Shown one piece after another: positions 17,662 to 27,299 of a stretch of 64,000 bases of DNA. The number at the start of each line of letters is the position of its first letter. Positions within the stretch are counted from its first letter, which is position 1. The notes beneath the pieces were generated by a model that did not search any database, was not told the DNA's origin, and was given only the letters and a program-made list of their open reading frames with translations. Location of the stretch: NCBI RefSeq assembly GCF_013004375.1, contig NZ_JABERI010000007.1, forward strand, positions 1 through 64,000, read 5' to 3'. The translations under genes were made by a program, and so were the position numbers. Origin of the DNA: Acinetobacter terrae (GTDB taxonomy: Bacteria; Pseudomonadota; Gammaproteobacteria; Pseudomonadales; Moraxellaceae).

Positions 17662-18459
17662 ATGCGTATTAGTTTTATTGGGGCGGGACGGGTTGCGCAT
17701 CATCTTGCCTATGCCTTAAGCCAGCATCATCAAATTATTCAAATTTATAGTCGTACTTTAGCGCATGCACAGACTTTAGCTGCACAAGTTGGTGCAACGG
17801 CAACGGTGAATATCTCCGAAATAAATCCTGAAATTGATTTGGTGGTGATTGCAGTAAGTGATCAAGCGATTGCATCAGTGATTGCCGAAGTTCATCAACA
17901 ATTACCTGATGTTTTGATTATCCATACCTCGGGTAGTACGGATCTTGAAGTCTTGGCAAAAGTTCATGCACGTGCAGGTGTATTTTATCCTTTACAAACG
18001 TTTAGCTTGGATCGGGAAATTACATGGTCAGATACGCCATTATTTGTAGAGGCCAAGTCTGAAGATGATCTGGTTTTATTAACAGAGCTTGCCAATCAGT
18101 TAAGTAAATGCGTTTATCAATACACATCGGCACAGCGTTTAAGCCTGCATTTGGCTGCGGTGTTTGCCTGTAATTTTAGCAATTATTGTTATGACATGGC
18201 GAAGCAGATTGTCGATGCACAGCAGGTCGATTTTTCATTGCTTTATCCACTAATTTTAGAAACAGCCCGTAAAGCCGTTCAGCATGATCCTGAACAGATG
18301 CAGACTGGACCTGCGATGCGGGGTGATCAAAATATCTTGAATATGCATCAACAGATGTTACAAGATGCTCAGCGAGAAGATTTAAAAAAAGTGTATAACT
18401 TGATGAGTCAACAGATTTTGCAATCGCATCATCCTAAAGAGTCACTTAAACTGAAATAA
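17662..18459 (+). CDS. Rossmann-fold NAD(P)-binding protein with DUF2520 domain
   Basis: The 265-residue protein begins MRISFIGAGRVAHHLAYAL, a dinucleotide-binding motif (G-A-G-R-V-A) like that of ProC and 6-phosphogluconate dehydrogenases. The C-terminal half (about 130-255) is the DUF2520 helical domain. Such proteins are described only as putative oxidoreductases or coenzyme-F420-like reductases; the substrate is unknown. The reading frame is open back to 17581, but that stretch holds a strong terminator, so the ATG at 17662 is chosen. A methyltransferase gene follows after 36 bases and may be co-transcribed. Confidence 0.75.
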   Translation: MRISFIGAGRVAHHLAYALSQHHQIIQIYSRTLAHAQTLAAQVGATATVNISEINPEIDLVVIAVSDQAIASVIAEVHQQLPDVLIIHTSGSTDLEVLAKVHARAGVFYPLQTFSLDREITWSDTPLFVEAKSEDDLVLLTELANQLSKCVYQYTSAQRLSLHLAAVFACNFSNYCYDMAKQIVDAQQVDFSLLYPLILETARKAVQHDPEQMQTGPAMRGDQNILNMHQQMLQDAQREDLKKVYNLMSQQILQSHHPKESLKLK

Positions 18460-18495
18460 ATAAATTTAAGCAATGTATTGTAAAAGGAGGCGCGT

Positions 18496-19170
18496 ATGGC
18501 AAAGGATTTTAATAGCCAGTATGTTGTTGATGGCTATGATGAGCATATTCGGAAATTAATTCCCGGCTATGATGTTGTACACCAGCAAATCAAAGCTTTA
18601 TTGCAAACCTATGCCGATGAATATGCACATGTATTGATTGTGGGGTGTGGTACAGGCTATGAGTTGGGCTATCTATTACGATCTTTTCCTGACTGGACGT
18701 TTACTGCAACAGAGTTGTCGGAAACCATGCTGGAGAAAGCCAAACACCATATCCATTCCTTAAATGCATCGCATCGGGTGGAGTTTGTGTTGGGAGATGT
18801 AGACCAGTTAAAAACAGGTCAAACATACGATGCGGCGCTTTCTATTCTGGTCACGCATTTTGTGAATTATTCAGATAAGCCCAAGTTCTTTAAAGCGATT
18901 TATTCACGTTTAAAACATCAAGGACTATTCATTACTTTTGATTTGACCCGAATCAAGTCAGATCAGGAACTGGAAATACTGAAACATGTATGTGAGGCAA
19001 ACGGCTTAACGACTTCGCAATCTGCGGCAATGATTGATCGTTTAGATGATGATTTCTATCCGCTTTCGGAGCAGGAAACATTTGAACAATTGAAGTTGAG
19101 TGGATTCGATTCTGTAGAGCGCTTTACTCAAATTTTATCGTACCAAGGTTTTATGGCACTCAAAGCTTAA
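18496..19170 (+). CDS. class I SAM-dependent methyltransferase
   Basis: The 224-residue protein has a complete class I methyltransferase core: motif I LIVGCGTGYELGYL near 50-63, an acidic residue after TFTATELSE, and motif II with VEFVLGDVDQL near 95. It resembles small-molecule methyltransferases of the UbiE/Tam type rather than RNA enzymes, but the substrate cannot be read from sequence. AAAGGAGGCGCGT gives it one of the best ribosome-binding sites here. It ends convergent to trmB. Confidence 0.8.
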   Translation: MAKDFNSQYVVDGYDEHIRKLIPGYDVVHQQIKALLQTYADEYAHVLIVGCGTGYELGYLLRSFPDWTFTATELSETMLEKAKHHIHSLNASHRVEFVLGDVDQLKTGQTYDAALSILVTHFVNYSDKPKFFKAIYSRLKHQGLFITFDLTRIKSDQELEILKHVCEANGLTTSQSAAMIDRLDDDFYPLSEQETFEQLKLSGFDSVERFTQILSYQGFMALKA

Positions 19171-19176
19171 GAATGA

Positions 19177-19204
19177 AAATGGCCCATACAACGATGAGCC
19201 ATTT
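19177..19204. terminator. hairpin between the methyltransferase gene and trmB
   Basis: AAATGGC at 19177-19183 pairs with GCCATTT at 19198-19204. It lies between two convergent genes and may act in both directions; U-tracts are short. Confidence 0.55.
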
Positions 19205-19222
19205 CTAAGGTATCAGTTAAAG

Positions 19223-19939
19223 TTATTTAATTTTCTTGAACAGGAAGTCATTAATTTCATGACCTTCCTCAATCCCGCGACGTTCAAACTTGGTTTGTGG
19301 ACGCCAGTCAGGACGAGGATAGCTATTGCCTTTACCTGCCATATTTTCAAGATTTGGACGGTTATCTAAAACATCCAGCATCCATTCAGCATACGGTACC
19401 CAATCTGTAGCGGAATGGAATGTACCACCCATCTCCAGTTTTTGCTCAACCAATGGCATACGGTCATGCGATACAAAACGACGTTTGAAATGACGTTTCT
19501 TTTGCCAAGGATCAGGGAAATAAAGCTGTACTGCATTAATGCTGTTGTCTGGCATTTCACGAAGCACTTGAATGGCATCGGCATCCAGTAAACGTAGGTT
19601 GGTTAAACCAGCCATACCTGCTTCATATACACATTGTGCGATACCGGGAACATGCACTTCGATACCGACATAGTTGCGTTCAGGATTGGCTTTTGCCATA
19701 AGCACCAGTGAGCGGCCCATACCAAAACCAATTTCAACAGTTAAAGGGCGTTCTGGATGTTCAAAGTGTTGACGTAAATCACCCACCGGATATTCCAAAA
19801 TTAGGTGACCATATTGTTCAAGCGCAGTACGTTGAGAGGTATTCAGCGGAGATGAACGACGCATAAAAGTGACAATTTCGCGATGTTCATTCAAGTTGTC
19901 CAGCTCGACGACTTGCGGGTCTAATTGATCGTTCGACAT
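19223..19939 (-). CDS. trmB: tRNA (guanine-N7)-methyltransferase TrmB
   Basis: TrmB makes m7G at position 46 of tRNA using SAM. The 238-residue protein has the SAM motif EIGFGMGRSLVLMA, the family signature FPDPWQKKRHFKRR, and a C-terminal TKFERRGIEEGHE that contacts tRNA. Length matches E. coli TrmB (239). It is a single gene, convergent with the preceding methyltransferase. No unusual feature is seen. Confidence 0.95.
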   Translation of the reverse strand: MSNDQLDPQVVELDNLNEHREIVTFMRRSSPLNTSQRTALEQYGHLILEYPVGDLRQHFEHPERPLTVEIGFGMGRSLVLMAKANPERNYVGIEVHVPGIAQCVYEAGMAGLTNLRLLDADAIQVLREMPDNSINAVQLYFPDPWQKKRHFKRRFVSHDRMPLVEQKLEMGGTFHSATDWVPYAEWMLDVLDNRPNLENMAGKGNSYPRPDWRPQTKFERRGIEEGHEINDFLFKKIK

Positions 19940-20164
19940 AACTTTGGCAAATGTAAAAAATTCGAATGCGGTATTTTAAGTCCTGTGCCTAACAAGTCAA
20001 ACTTTTTCATTTTTAAGATGCGACAAAGACAGGAGGGTAATGCAGTTATTACATCATTATTTGCTGTAAGGGCGGTTGAGGCCTAAGAAATAACTGGATT
20101 GAGTGATGAGTATTTATTGTTTTATAAAAATATTGGCTTAGAAGATATTGCAGAGCGATCTAGA

Positions 20165-20593
20165 TTATTTTAATGCAATGGTAAGCACGCCAAGAGCGAT
20201 GAGGATAATCCCTAAGTATTCTTGAAGACTTGGTCGTTCACCTAAAAAAAGAACAGCAAATAGGGTGACTAAAACCACACTGAGTTTATCAATCGGTGCC
20301 ACTTGTGATGCTTGACCGAGTTGTAGCGCTCGAAAATAACACAGCCATGATGCACCGGTCGCTAAAGCCGACAAAGTTAAAAATAACCATGTTTTGCCGG
20401 AAAGTAACAAGGGATTCTGCCATTTACCTAATCCCCAAACCATTAAACTTAATACACATACAATAATCACGGTGCGAATTAATGTGGCCAAGTCAGAATC
20501 GACCTGTCGCAAACCTACTTTAGCAAATATGGCGGTTAAGGCCGCGAAGCAGGCAGATAATATCGCCCACATAAACCAGTGATTCGTATTCAT
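20165..20593 (-). CDS. EamA-family half-size transporter
   Basis: The 142-residue protein has about five membrane helices (for example FMWAILSACFAALTAIFAKVG and LFLTLSALATGASWLCYF). The C-terminal LGERPSLQEYLGIILIALGVL is typical of one EamA repeat of the drug/metabolite transporter superfamily. Full members have two repeats, so this one must work as a dimer. Its substrate is unknown. It stands alone between trmB and the SulP gene on the same strand. Confidence 0.85.
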   Translation of the reverse strand: MNTNHWFMWAILSACFAALTAIFAKVGLRQVDSDLATLIRTVIIVCVLSLMVWGLGKWQNPLLLSGKTWLFLTLSALATGASWLCYFRALQLGQASQVAPIDKLSVVLVTLFAVLFLGERPSLQEYLGIILIALGVLTIALK

Positions 20594-20622
20594 AGTATTG
20601 CCTATAATTTTTTTAGTTTTGA

Positions 20623-20656
20623 GCTACTAGCGTATTGGTATTTATAACGCTAGCAG
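20623..20656 (-). terminator. inverted repeat after the SulP gene
   Basis: CTAGCGT at 20627-20633 pairs with ACGCTAG at 20647-20653 (13-base loop), with further pairing outside. It lies 31 bases after the SulP stop on the minus strand but lacks a T run, so termination is uncertain. Confidence 0.35.
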
Positions 20657-20686
20657 CGATGATCTCACTGTTATTTTAATCAAAAG

Positions 20687-22150
20687 TTAAAGCGGATTAT
20701 AGCGATCAATTAAAGTGCTGCTCGCCTCATTTAATCCAATAATTTCGACTTCAATATTTTGATCTTTAAATTTCTGCACTACATTGTTCAGCATGTTGAC
20801 CGAAGTAATATCCCAGATATGTGCATGGGTGAGATCAATCTCAACCTTGGAGATATTTTCTTTAAAGTCAAAAAACTGGAAAAATTTGTCTGAACTGCTA
20901 AAGAAAATTTGTCCTGAAATTAAATATTTGCGCGTATGGGAGTTTAAAAGAGTAGAGCTGACTTTTACTTCACTTTCGAGCTTGTTGACTAAAAATAAAG
21001 CCGAAAGTAACACACCGACAAAGACACCCAGTGCAAGGTTATGTGTTGCTAAAACAATAATGACAACAGCCAGCATCACGATATTACTTTGCTTAGGATG
21101 TTTTTTGAAATTACGCACCGAATCCCAGTTAAAGGTCGTAAAAGACACCATAATCATAATGGCAACCAAAGCAGCCATAGGAATGTAGGCCAGCCAGTCT
21201 TTCAGAAAGACGACCAAACACAGTAAAAATACACCTGCAACCAAAGTTGATAAACGCGTACGTGCACCTGAAGATACGTTAATAATGGATTGACCAATCA
21301 TGGCACAACCAGCCATGCCGCCCATAAAACCACTGACGATATTGGCAAGACCTTGACCACGGCATTCTTGATGTCGATCACCTTCAGTTCCCGTAACTTC
21401 ATTAATCACCGTGGTGGTCATCATGGTTTCTAATAAACCGACTGTAGCTAAAGTAATGGAGTAGGGAAAAATAATGGCTAAAGTTTCTAAGTTCAGTGGA
21501 ATTTCAGGAATTAAGAAAATGGGTAAAGTGTCTGGAAACTGCCCCAAATCACTGACGGTACGCATATCTCCACCAAGTAGTATGGCTAAAAGACTAAGAA
21601 CCACAATGCAAATTAAAGGTGAGGGAATCGCTTTACCAATTTTAGGTAGATGAGGAAACAGATAAATAATCGCCAGACCAATTGCCATAAATAAATAGCC
21701 TAAGCCATTCATCTTGCCCATTTCAGGAAGCTGAGCCACAAAAATTAAAATCGCTAATGCATTTAAAAAACCATAGACCACGGACTGCGATACAAAACGC
21801 ATTAATTTGGCGACTTTAAAATAGCCTGCAATTACTTGAATAATACCGGTCAAAATCGTTGCTGCGAGTAAATACTGCAAGCCATGGTCTTTGACTAAAG
21901 TAATCATCAGCAAAGCCATGGCACCTGTGGCAGCAGAAATCATGGCAGTGCGGCCGCCAAAGAAAGCAATGGTGACGGCTATACAAAATGACGCATATAG
22001 ACCGACTTGCGGATCGACACCTGCAATAGCTGAAAAGGCAATTGACTCGGGGATGAGGGCTAAACCCACGACCAAGCCTGCTAATACATCGGTGCGGATA
22101 TTGGAAAACCATTCTTCTTTTTTAAGGCTAATCACAACGTTAATTTTCAT
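20687..22150 (-). CDS. SulP-family anion transporter with C-terminal STAS domain
   Basis: A 487-residue inner-membrane protein. The first 380 residues form the 12-14 helix SLC26/SulP core, including [20 protein letters not shown], a SulP signature, and [15 protein letters not shown]. The last 90 residues form a STAS domain ([18 protein letters not shown]), which regulates transport. Substrates of the family include sulphate and bicarbonate; the short STAS and the sequence around [12 protein letters not shown] recall bicarbonate carriers of the BicA type, but this cannot be settled here. The ATG at 22150 is used; the frame extends one codon to a TTG. It is divergent from a GST gene. Confidence 0.88.
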   Translation of the reverse strand: MKINVVISLKKEEWFSNIRTDVLAGLVVGLALIPESIAFSAIAGVDPQVGLYASFCIAVTIAFFGGRTAMISAATGAMALLMITLVKDHGLQYLLAATILTGIIQVIAGYFKVAKLMRFVSQSVVYGFLNALAILIFVAQLPEMGKMNGLGYLFMAIGLAIIYLFPHLPKIGKAIPSPLICIVVLSLLAILLGGDMRTVSDLGQFPDTLPIFLIPEIPLNLETLAIIFPYSITLATVGLLETMMTTTVINEVTGTEGDRHQECRGQGLANIVSGFMGGMAGCAMIGQSIINVSSGARTRLSTLVAGVFLLCLVVFLKDWLAYIPMAALVAIMIMVSFTTFNWDSVRNFKKHPKQSNIVMLAVVIIVLATHNLALGVFVGVLLSALFLVNKLESEVKVSSTLLNSHTRKYLISGQIFFSSSDKFFQFFDFKENISKVEIDLTHAHIWDITSVNMLNNVVQKFKDQNIEVEIIGLNEASSTLIDRYNPL

Positions 22151-22354
22151 CAAACTTTAAAGCTGGGTATGTTAAAACAGTTTTATAGAAAAAAGCACAG
22201 CAGATTGACTTGATAAATACTGCATTTTGGACAATATTCTAAAGGTAAAGGTTTTTTACGCATTGATGCTTTTTTGCAATTTACAGGTACGATCACTTGA
22301 AAGTTTGTTAGAAGAGATTTAAAACAGTTAATAGTTAAATAACAAGGATCAGAT

Positions 22355-22966
22355 ATGAAGCTTTATTACGCCCCTGGCGCGTGTTCACTAGCATCACATA
22401 TTATTTTAAATGAAATTAATGTCGATTTTGATTTAGAGCGTGTAAATTTAAAAACCCATAAAACAGAAAAAGGTGCTGATTATTACGCAATTAATCCCAA
22501 GGGCTATGTTCCAGCTTTAGAAATTAATCCAGGCTTGATTCTGACTGAAAATGTGGCAATTTTACCGTTTCTTGCACAACATGATCCCAAACAAGATTTA
22601 ATTCCGCCATCAGGTTTAGGGCGTGCCAAAGTTCTTGAATGGCTGGGTTACTTGAACTCTGAATTACATGATGCTTATGCGGTATTTTTCGGTACATCAT
22701 TGTCGGATGAAGCGAAAGAAAAAGCTTATGCAGAAATTGACCGTCTACTTGCCTATATTGAAAAAGCCATTGCTGAGTCTGATAACGATTATTTAGTTGA
22801 TGATAATTTTGGTCCGGCGGATGCCTATTTATTTGTGTTAACAAATTGGTCGAATGGTATTGGGCATGACCTAGCGCCGTATACCAATATTATTGCCTTG
22901 CGTAATAAAGTGGCAGAACGCCAATCCGTACAAATCGCCATGCGTGATGAAGGCTTAATTCCTTAA
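22355..22966 (+). CDS. glutathione S-transferase, beta class
   Basis: The 203-residue protein opens MKLYYAPGACSLASHI, the signature of bacterial beta-class GSTs with C10 as the residue that forms a mixed disulphide with glutathione. The thioredoxin-like N-domain runs to about residue 80 (with the cis-Pro in GYVPAL and TENVAI binding glutathione), and the helical domain fills the rest (NFGPADAYLFV). It probably conjugates or reduces electrophiles in the cytosol. AAGGAT precedes the ATG. It has its own terminator. Confidence 0.92.
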   Translation: MKLYYAPGACSLASHIILNEINVDFDLERVNLKTHKTEKGADYYAINPKGYVPALEINPGLILTENVAILPFLAQHDPKQDLIPPSGLGRAKVLEWLGYLNSELHDAYAVFFGTSLSDEAKEKAYAEIDRLLAYIEKAIAESDNDYLVDDNFGPADAYLFVLTNWSNGIGHDLAPYTNIIALRNKVAERQSVQIAMRDEGLIP

Positions 22967-22986
22967 TTTTTTGTATTGATCTGAAT

Positions 22987-23008
22987 AAGCACCTGATGGT
23001 GCTTTTTC
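22987..23008 (+). terminator. terminator of the GST gene
   Basis: AAGCACC pairs with GGTGCTT across a TGAT loop, followed by TTTCTTT. Confidence 0.85.
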
Positions 23009-23154
23009 TTTGCTTTTAAAATGGTTCGATTTTGAATGATCTCATAATTCTATTGTTGATTTTTTATCAATAATATTTTGCAAATTTATGAATTTTTAGC
23101 AATAAAATATTTGAGTATATTGGCCACTGAAAACAAATCATCAAAGGCGAATGA

Positions 23155-23736
23155 ATGAGTAATATCCTGATTGTGAATGGTGCCAAGCAATTTGCACACT
23201 CGAATGGCGAGTTAAATGATACGTTGACCGAGTTAGCAAATACTGTGCTTGGCGAACTGGGTCATAGCGTTAAAATTTCTCGTGCAGATAGCGACTATGA
23301 AATTCAGGAAGAAATTCAAAAATATGTATGGGCGGATGTCATTATTTATCAAATGCCGGGCTGGTGGATGGGTGCACCTTGGACAGTAAAAAAATATATT
23401 GATGATATTTTTACAGAAGGGCATGGAACTTTATATGCTAGTGATGGTCGATCACGTTCGGATGTCTCGAAAAAATACGGTTCAGGTGGTCTCATTCACG
23501 ATAAAAAGTATATGTTATCGTTAACTTGGAATGCACCCATAGAAGCTTTTAATGATGCTGATCAATTTTTTCATGGCGTCGGGGTTGACGGTGTATATCT
23601 GCCATTCCATAAAGCCAATCAATTTTTAGGTATGAAAAGTTTAGACACCTTCATCGTGAATGATGTGATAAAAATGCCCAATGTAGCTCAATATGAACAC
23701 AAATATCGTCAGCATCTGATGGATGTTTTTGCCTAA
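23155..23736 (+). CDS. mdaB: NAD(P)H-dependent quinone reductase, MdaB type
   Basis: MdaB is a flavodoxin-fold, FAD-containing enzyme that reduces quinones by two electrons and so avoids semiquinone radicals. The 193-residue protein (E. coli 193) has MSNILIVNGAK, YQMPGWWMGAPW, GHGTLYASDGRSR and YGSGGLIHDKKYMLS in the family order. The next gene, 26 bases downstream, is a YgiN-like monooxygenase, and mdaB-ygiN are also neighbours in E. coli. The two are thought to form a quinone redox pair. Confidence 0.92.
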   Translation: MSNILIVNGAKQFAHSNGELNDTLTELANTVLGELGHSVKISRADSDYEIQEEIQKYVWADVIIYQMPGWWMGAPWTVKKYIDDIFTEGHGTLYASDGRSRSDVSKKYGSGGLIHDKKYMLSLTWNAPIEAFNDADQFFHGVGVDGVYLPFHKANQFLGMKSLDTFIVNDVIKMPNVAQYEHKYRQHLMDVFA

Positions 23737-23762
23737 TAGATGAATTGTTTGAGGGGTAAACT

Positions 23763-24083
23763 ATGCTGGTTGTTATTGCAGATATTCAGCTTCGCTCAGG
23801 TGCCCAACATCGTGAAAACGTGTTGAACGCATTTAGAAAAATAACACCTATTGTTTTGCAAGAAGATGGGTGTTACGGCTATGAGTTATTGGTAGATCAT
23901 GAATCAGGGATGGATTATCAGACAAAAACACCTGATTCAATTACGATGTTGGAACATTGGGAAAGTATTGAACATTTGAATGCTCATTTACAGACACCGC
24001 ATATGCAAGCGTATAAGCAACACGTTAAAGATGATGTGCTTGATGTCAAAATCCGGATTATGCAAAAGGGTTTAAGTATTTAA
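23763..24083 (+). CDS. ygiN: putative quinol monooxygenase, YgiN/ABM family
   Basis: A 106-residue dimeric ferredoxin-like (ABM) protein. MLVVIADIQLRSGAQHRENVL, EDGCYGYELLVDHES and ITMLEHWESIEHLNAHLQTPHM match E. coli YgiN (104 aa), which turns menadiol into menadione. GAGGGG precedes the start. The placement after mdaB supports a joint role in quinone cycling, which is known biochemistry for the E. coli pair and inference here. Confidence 0.85.
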   Translation: MLVVIADIQLRSGAQHRENVLNAFRKITPIVLQEDGCYGYELLVDHESGMDYQTKTPDSITMLEHWESIEHLNAHLQTPHMQAYKQHVKDDVLDVKIRIMQKGLSI

Positions 24084-24100
24084 GTACATTCTTTGAATAT

Positions 24101-24129
24101 AAAAAAGGCGATATTGATCGCCTTTTTTA
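24101..24129. terminator. bidirectional terminator between ygiN and thiG
   Basis: AAAAAAGGCGAT pairs with ATCGCCTTTTTT across an ATTG loop. A-runs and T-runs flank both sides, so it serves both convergent genes. Confidence 0.92.
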
Positions 24130-24143
24130 TTATTGAATTGAGA

Positions 24144-24929
24144 TTACTTAAAGAAATAGCCTGTTTCAGGTGAACTTGCATTTGCCATACGTTTACGTGG
24201 CATGCGACCAGCTAAAAACGCTTCGCGACCCGCTTCAACCGCTTTTTTCATCGCAGAAGCCATTAAGATGGGATTTTGCGCAGCAGCAATCGCGGTATTC
24301 ATGAGTACGCCGTCGCAACCCAATTCCATTGCAATAGCAGCATCACTCGCTGTACCCACACCAGCATCTACCAATACAGGAACTTTGGCATTTTCCTTAA
24401 TAATAGAAATGGTGTGCGGATTTAAAATACCCAACCCTGAACCAATCAGGCTGCCTAAAGGCATAATCGCAACACAGCCCATGCTCTCTAACTCTTGAGC
24501 CACGATCGGGTCATCCGAGGTGTAGACCATGATTTCAAAGCCATCGTCAATTAAGGTGCGAGCAGCTTTTAAAGTTTCGGTGATATTCGGGTAAAGTGTT
24601 TTTTCATCACCCAATACTTCCAGTTTAACAAGGTTGTGACCATCCAGAAGTTCACGTGCAAGCATACAGGTACGAATCGCACTGTTGGCATCAAAACAAC
24701 CTGCTGTATTGGGCAGAATTGTGTACTTTTCAGGTGGTACAACAGAAAGTAAATTCGGCTGGTCAGGATGCTGCCCAATGTTCACACGGCGAATTGCAAC
24801 CGTCACAATTTCTGCACCGCTGGCTTGAATGGCTAAATCAGTTTCAGTTAAATCTTTATATTTACCTGTACCGACCAATAAGCGTGAATTAAATGTACGA
24901 GAACCAATTATAAGCGGGGTATCTTCCAT
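24144..24929 (-). CDS. thiG: thiazole synthase ThiG
   Basis: ThiG makes the thiazole phosphate part of thiamine from deoxyxylulose phosphate, dehydroglycine and the sulphur of ThiS thiocarboxylate. The 261-residue TIM barrel has the Schiff-base lysine in [32 protein letters not shown] at the N-terminus, and phosphate-binding [19 protein letters not shown] precedes the start. It follows thiS by 12 bases in the unit DUF423-thiS-thiG. No thiamine riboswitch is visible upstream of the unit. Confidence 0.96.
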   Translation of the reverse strand: MEDTPLIIGSRTFNSRLLVGTGKYKDLTETDLAIQASGAEIVTVAIRRVNIGQHPDQPNLLSVVPPEKYTILPNTAGCFDANSAIRTCMLARELLDGHNLVKLEVLGDEKTLYPNITETLKAARTLIDDGFEIMVYTSDDPIVAQELESMGCVAIMPLGSLIGSGLGILNPHTISIIKENAKVPVLVDAGVGTASDAAIAMELGCDGVLMNTAIAAAQNPILMASAMKKAVEAGREAFLAGRMPRKRMANASSPETGYFFK

Positions 24930-24941
24930 GGGAGCTCCGAA

Positions 24942-25139
24942 TTAGCCGCCACCGACGGCATGAATAATTTCGATATGATCTTCAGCGCAAATAAGGGTTT
25001 GTGCCAATTTGCTTTTGGAAATGATCATTTCATTCTGTTCAACAGCAAAGCGTTTGCCTTCCAAGGCTAATTCTTGAATCAATTCTAATAAATTAGTACA
25101 TGAGGTATTTTGCGATTCGCCATTTAAATAAATATGCAT
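24942..25139 (-). CDS. thiS: sulphur carrier protein ThiS
   Basis: A 65-residue ubiquitin-like protein that ends in the Gly-Gly tail (HAVGGG) needed for thiocarboxylation. It begins MHIYLNGES and is as long as E. coli ThiS (66 aa). The frame is open to 25175, but GGGAG lies eight bases before the ATG at 25139, so this start is chosen. No thiF or other activating enzyme is adjacent, so adenylation must come from a gene elsewhere. Confidence 0.92.
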   Translation of the reverse strand: MHIYLNGESQNTSCTNLLELIQELALEGKRFAVEQNEMIISKSKLAQTLICAEDHIEIIHAVGGG

Positions 25140-25164
25140 AGTCATTTCTCCCTGTTCCTTAACT

Positions 25165-25530
25165 TTATTTTGCATATTTCAATGCATTCCAAGCCAGTAC
25201 CAGCCAACCTGCAATCATTAAAGCCCCGCCAATCGGTGTGATGGCCCCTAATACACGAGGTAAACCTAAGGCCATCACATACAATGAGCCACAGAAAAAT
25301 AAAATACCGACTTGAATCAGGATAAAACTGGCTTTAATAGGCAGTTGGGGAATAACTTTGCTTAGAATGGCGAGCGCCAAAAGTCCAAGAGCATGATAGA
25401 AAAAATAGTCAGTTGCTGTGTGCCACCAAGCCAATTGAGCTTCGCTTGCCTGTGCTTTTAAGCCATGCGCGCCAAATGCACCTAGCATGACCGCAAATGC
25501 CAAGTTAAGGGCTGAAATTGCAATCCACAT
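25165..25530 (-). CDS. DUF423 family small membrane protein
   Basis: A 121-residue membrane protein with four helices. The DUF423 (YgdD) signatures are present: LGAFGAHGL near residue 18-26, YHALGLLAL, and ITPIGGALMIAGWL near the C-terminus. The function of the family is unknown. The ATG at 25530 follows an AGGTG; a TTG two codons earlier is also possible. The stop is 25 bases before thiS, suggesting one transcript, though DUF423 is not known to act in thiamine synthesis. Confidence 0.88.
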   Translation of the reverse strand: MWIAISALNLAFAVMLGAFGAHGLKAQASEAQLAWWHTATDYFFYHALGLLALAILSKVIPQLPIKASFILIQVGILFFCGSLYVMALGLPRVLGAITPIGGALMIAGWLVLAWNALKYAK

Positions 25531-25621
25531 AAGCAATGATCACCTGAGTAAATTTGCGCTTAACTTAGCATATATTAGCGTTTATACGAAAGGCAAAAAG
25601 CAACAATACAAATGTCTAAAT

Positions 25622-25646
25622 ATAAAAAAAGGGCACGCAGCCCTTT
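25622..25646 (-). terminator. terminator of rpoH
   Basis: On the minus strand AAAGGGC and GCCCTTT pair around TGCGT, followed by seven Ts, about 32 bases after the rpoH stop. Confidence 0.9.
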
Positions 25647-25677
25647 CTTTAAAAACGAATAAAATGAGTCCAATAGC

Positions 25678-26547
25678 TTAGTTAGAAGACATTGCGACTT
25701 TAATTTTTTCCATTGCATTTTTTTCGAGCTGACGAATACGTTCCGCAGACACATTATATTCAGCCGCCAATTCATGCAGCGTTGATTTTTCATCATCTAG
25801 CCAACGGCGCTGCAAAATGTTACGCGAACGATCATCAAGCTGATCCATTGCACTATGTAGTGCAGAAGTACTTTGTTGCTCGTAGTCTTCTTCTTCAGCT
25901 AAACGTGCTGGATCGTAACGATTGTCTTCTAAATATAAAGCCGGTGCGACATGAGTTGAACCTTCATCATCGTCATCACCCTGAGCTTCAAATGCTGCAT
26001 CATAGGCTGTTAAACGACCTTCCATTTCCAAGACTTGTTCTGGTGTTACATTTAAGTCATTGGCAATCGATTTTGCTTCTTCGAGTGTCAGCTTCTTACT
26101 CGATTTTTTTAAGCTACGTAAGTTAAAGAAGAGTTTACGTTGCGCTTTGGTGGTCGCAATTTTGACAATACGCCAGTTACGAATCACATATTCATGAATT
26201 TCAGCTTTAATCCAATGCACGGCAAAAGAGACCAAACGTACACCCATATTCGGGTCAAAACGTTTAACCGCTTTCATTAAGCCCAGGTTGCCTTCTTGAA
26301 TCAGGTCGCCCTGTGGCAAACCATAGCCTGCATAACTACGTGCAATATGGACAACAAAACGCAAATGAGACATGACCAGCATTTTTGCGGCGTCTAAATC
26401 TTGGTCGTAATAATACCGTTCGGCCAACTCTTTTTCTTGTTCAGCCGTTAAAATAGGAATCTGATTGACAGTACTGATATAAGCACCGAGATTTACCCCT
26501 GGCGCCGATAATGACAGGGGCATCAATTGATTGCTGCTGTCACTCAT
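25678..26547 (-). CDS. rpoH: heat-shock sigma factor RpoH (sigma-32)
   Basis: The 289-residue protein is a group 3 sigma factor. Region 2 has [20 protein letters not shown], then [20 protein letters not shown] and the -10-reading [12 protein letters not shown]. The RpoH box, [13 protein letters not shown], seen only in sigma-32 proteins, is at about 137-149. Region 4 ends with [21 protein letters not shown], the -35-reading helix-turn-helix. GAAGGAG precedes the start. RpoH switches on chaperones and proteases; the clpB promoter at 2118 fits its consensus. The short acidic insert GDDDDEG near 190 is in the variable region between domains 3 and 4. Confidence 0.96.
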   Translation of the reverse strand: MSDSSNQLMPLSLSAPGVNLGAYISTVNQIPILTAEQEKELAERYYYDQDLDAAKMLVMSHLRFVVHIARSYAGYGLPQGDLIQEGNLGLMKAVKRFDPNMGVRLVSFAVHWIKAEIHEYVIRNWRIVKIATTKAQRKLFFNLRSLKKSSKKLTLEEAKSIANDLNVTPEQVLEMEGRLTAYDAAFEAQGDDDDEGSTHVAPALYLEDNRYDPARLAEEEDYEQQSTSALHSAMDQLDDRSRNILQRRWLDDEKSTLHELAAEYNVSAERIRQLEKNAMEKIKVAMSSN

Positions 26548-26683
26548 GTGTTCTCCTTCAGAATGGATGACATAACCACTTAAATTTTATCTTAATCCAA
26601 TATTTTCCTGAAATAAGGAATATTGGGTAGAGAAATGTAATTTTTTATGCAAATTTGAAAAGTTCTAGTTTAATTGAAAATAA

Positions 26684-26917
26684 TTAAGATTCAATTAAGT
26701 AGTGATATTCAGTATCAGTTATTTTTGTCATAGTGCATTTCAATTGATGCATTTGGCAATAACGGGTTACATCTTGCTGACTATGTGGATCTGACGATTT
26801 TAATAAAAATAGATGATCTGATTTATTCTTGATCGCTCGCTTAAGCATCAATAATGGCATGGGGCAGGGTTTGCCCATCGCATCTATGATAATCGCTGGA
26901 TTGGCTAGATCATTCAT
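26684..26917 (-). CDS. TusA-family sulphur-carrier-like protein
   Basis: A 77-residue TusA/SirA-fold protein. IIDAMGKPCPMPLLMLKRAI contains the family motif D-x-x-G-x-x-C-P-x-P with the persulphide-carrying C18. TusA relays sulphur in tRNA thiolation and molybdenum cofactor synthesis; several paralogues have other or unknown roles, so the pathway here is open. It lies upstream of rpoH on the same strand with a 136-base gap, so it is probably a separate transcript. Confidence 0.82.
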   Translation of the reverse strand: MNDLANPAIIIDAMGKPCPMPLLMLKRAIKNKSDHLFLLKSSDPHSQQDVTRYCQMHQLKCTMTKITDTEYHYLIES

Positions 26918-27299
26918 CTCATTAAATTTCTGAAAAAACGTTCTGAAATGTTAGCAAATTTGGTGCCAAAGCTAAATGAAATTATATAATCTCAACATAA
27001 AAAGTACTGATATAAAATAGATAAATAATTAGTAAAATAAAACTCGATCAAAAGGGAAATTATTCAAAAAAAACAGTATGAATTGTTATAAACCCATGGT
27101 AAGCTCGTCGCGTATTCAGATTAATGACACAGTTAAATTTGTCTTAAACTTGAATATTGAAATGGATGTAACCGGGATTTTGTTAATAGTAATACAGAAT
27201 GATTACAAGCTTAGAAATAATAAATATTTTTAAACCTTGTTTACTCTGCTGTTTGCAACACCGGGTGGTCCTTCTATTAAATACAATGAGGATTAACTT
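26918..27299 (+). promoter_or_regulatory. 382-base gap: promoter and long 5' leader of the cold-shock gene
   Basis: No gene is seen here. The stretch before the cold-shock gene is AT-rich, with possible -35 TTGTTA at 27180 and a weak -10 near 27203, giving a leader of about 90 bases. The last 60 bases contain GC-richer segments (CACCGGGTGGTCC) that could pair. Long structured leaders act as RNA thermosensors in cspA-type genes; here this is inferred from position only. GAGGA at 27288-27292 is the ribosome-binding site. Confidence 0.4.

Noticed and set aside
20784..21188. 134-codon plus-strand open frame inside the SulP gene
   Set aside because: It is antisense to the STAS and membrane region of a well-supported gene and has no recognisable features.
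24900..25600. TPP riboswitch before the thiS-thiG unit
   Set aside because: No CUGAGA / ACCUGA-type core could be found upstream of DUF423-thiS-thiG or of thiE.
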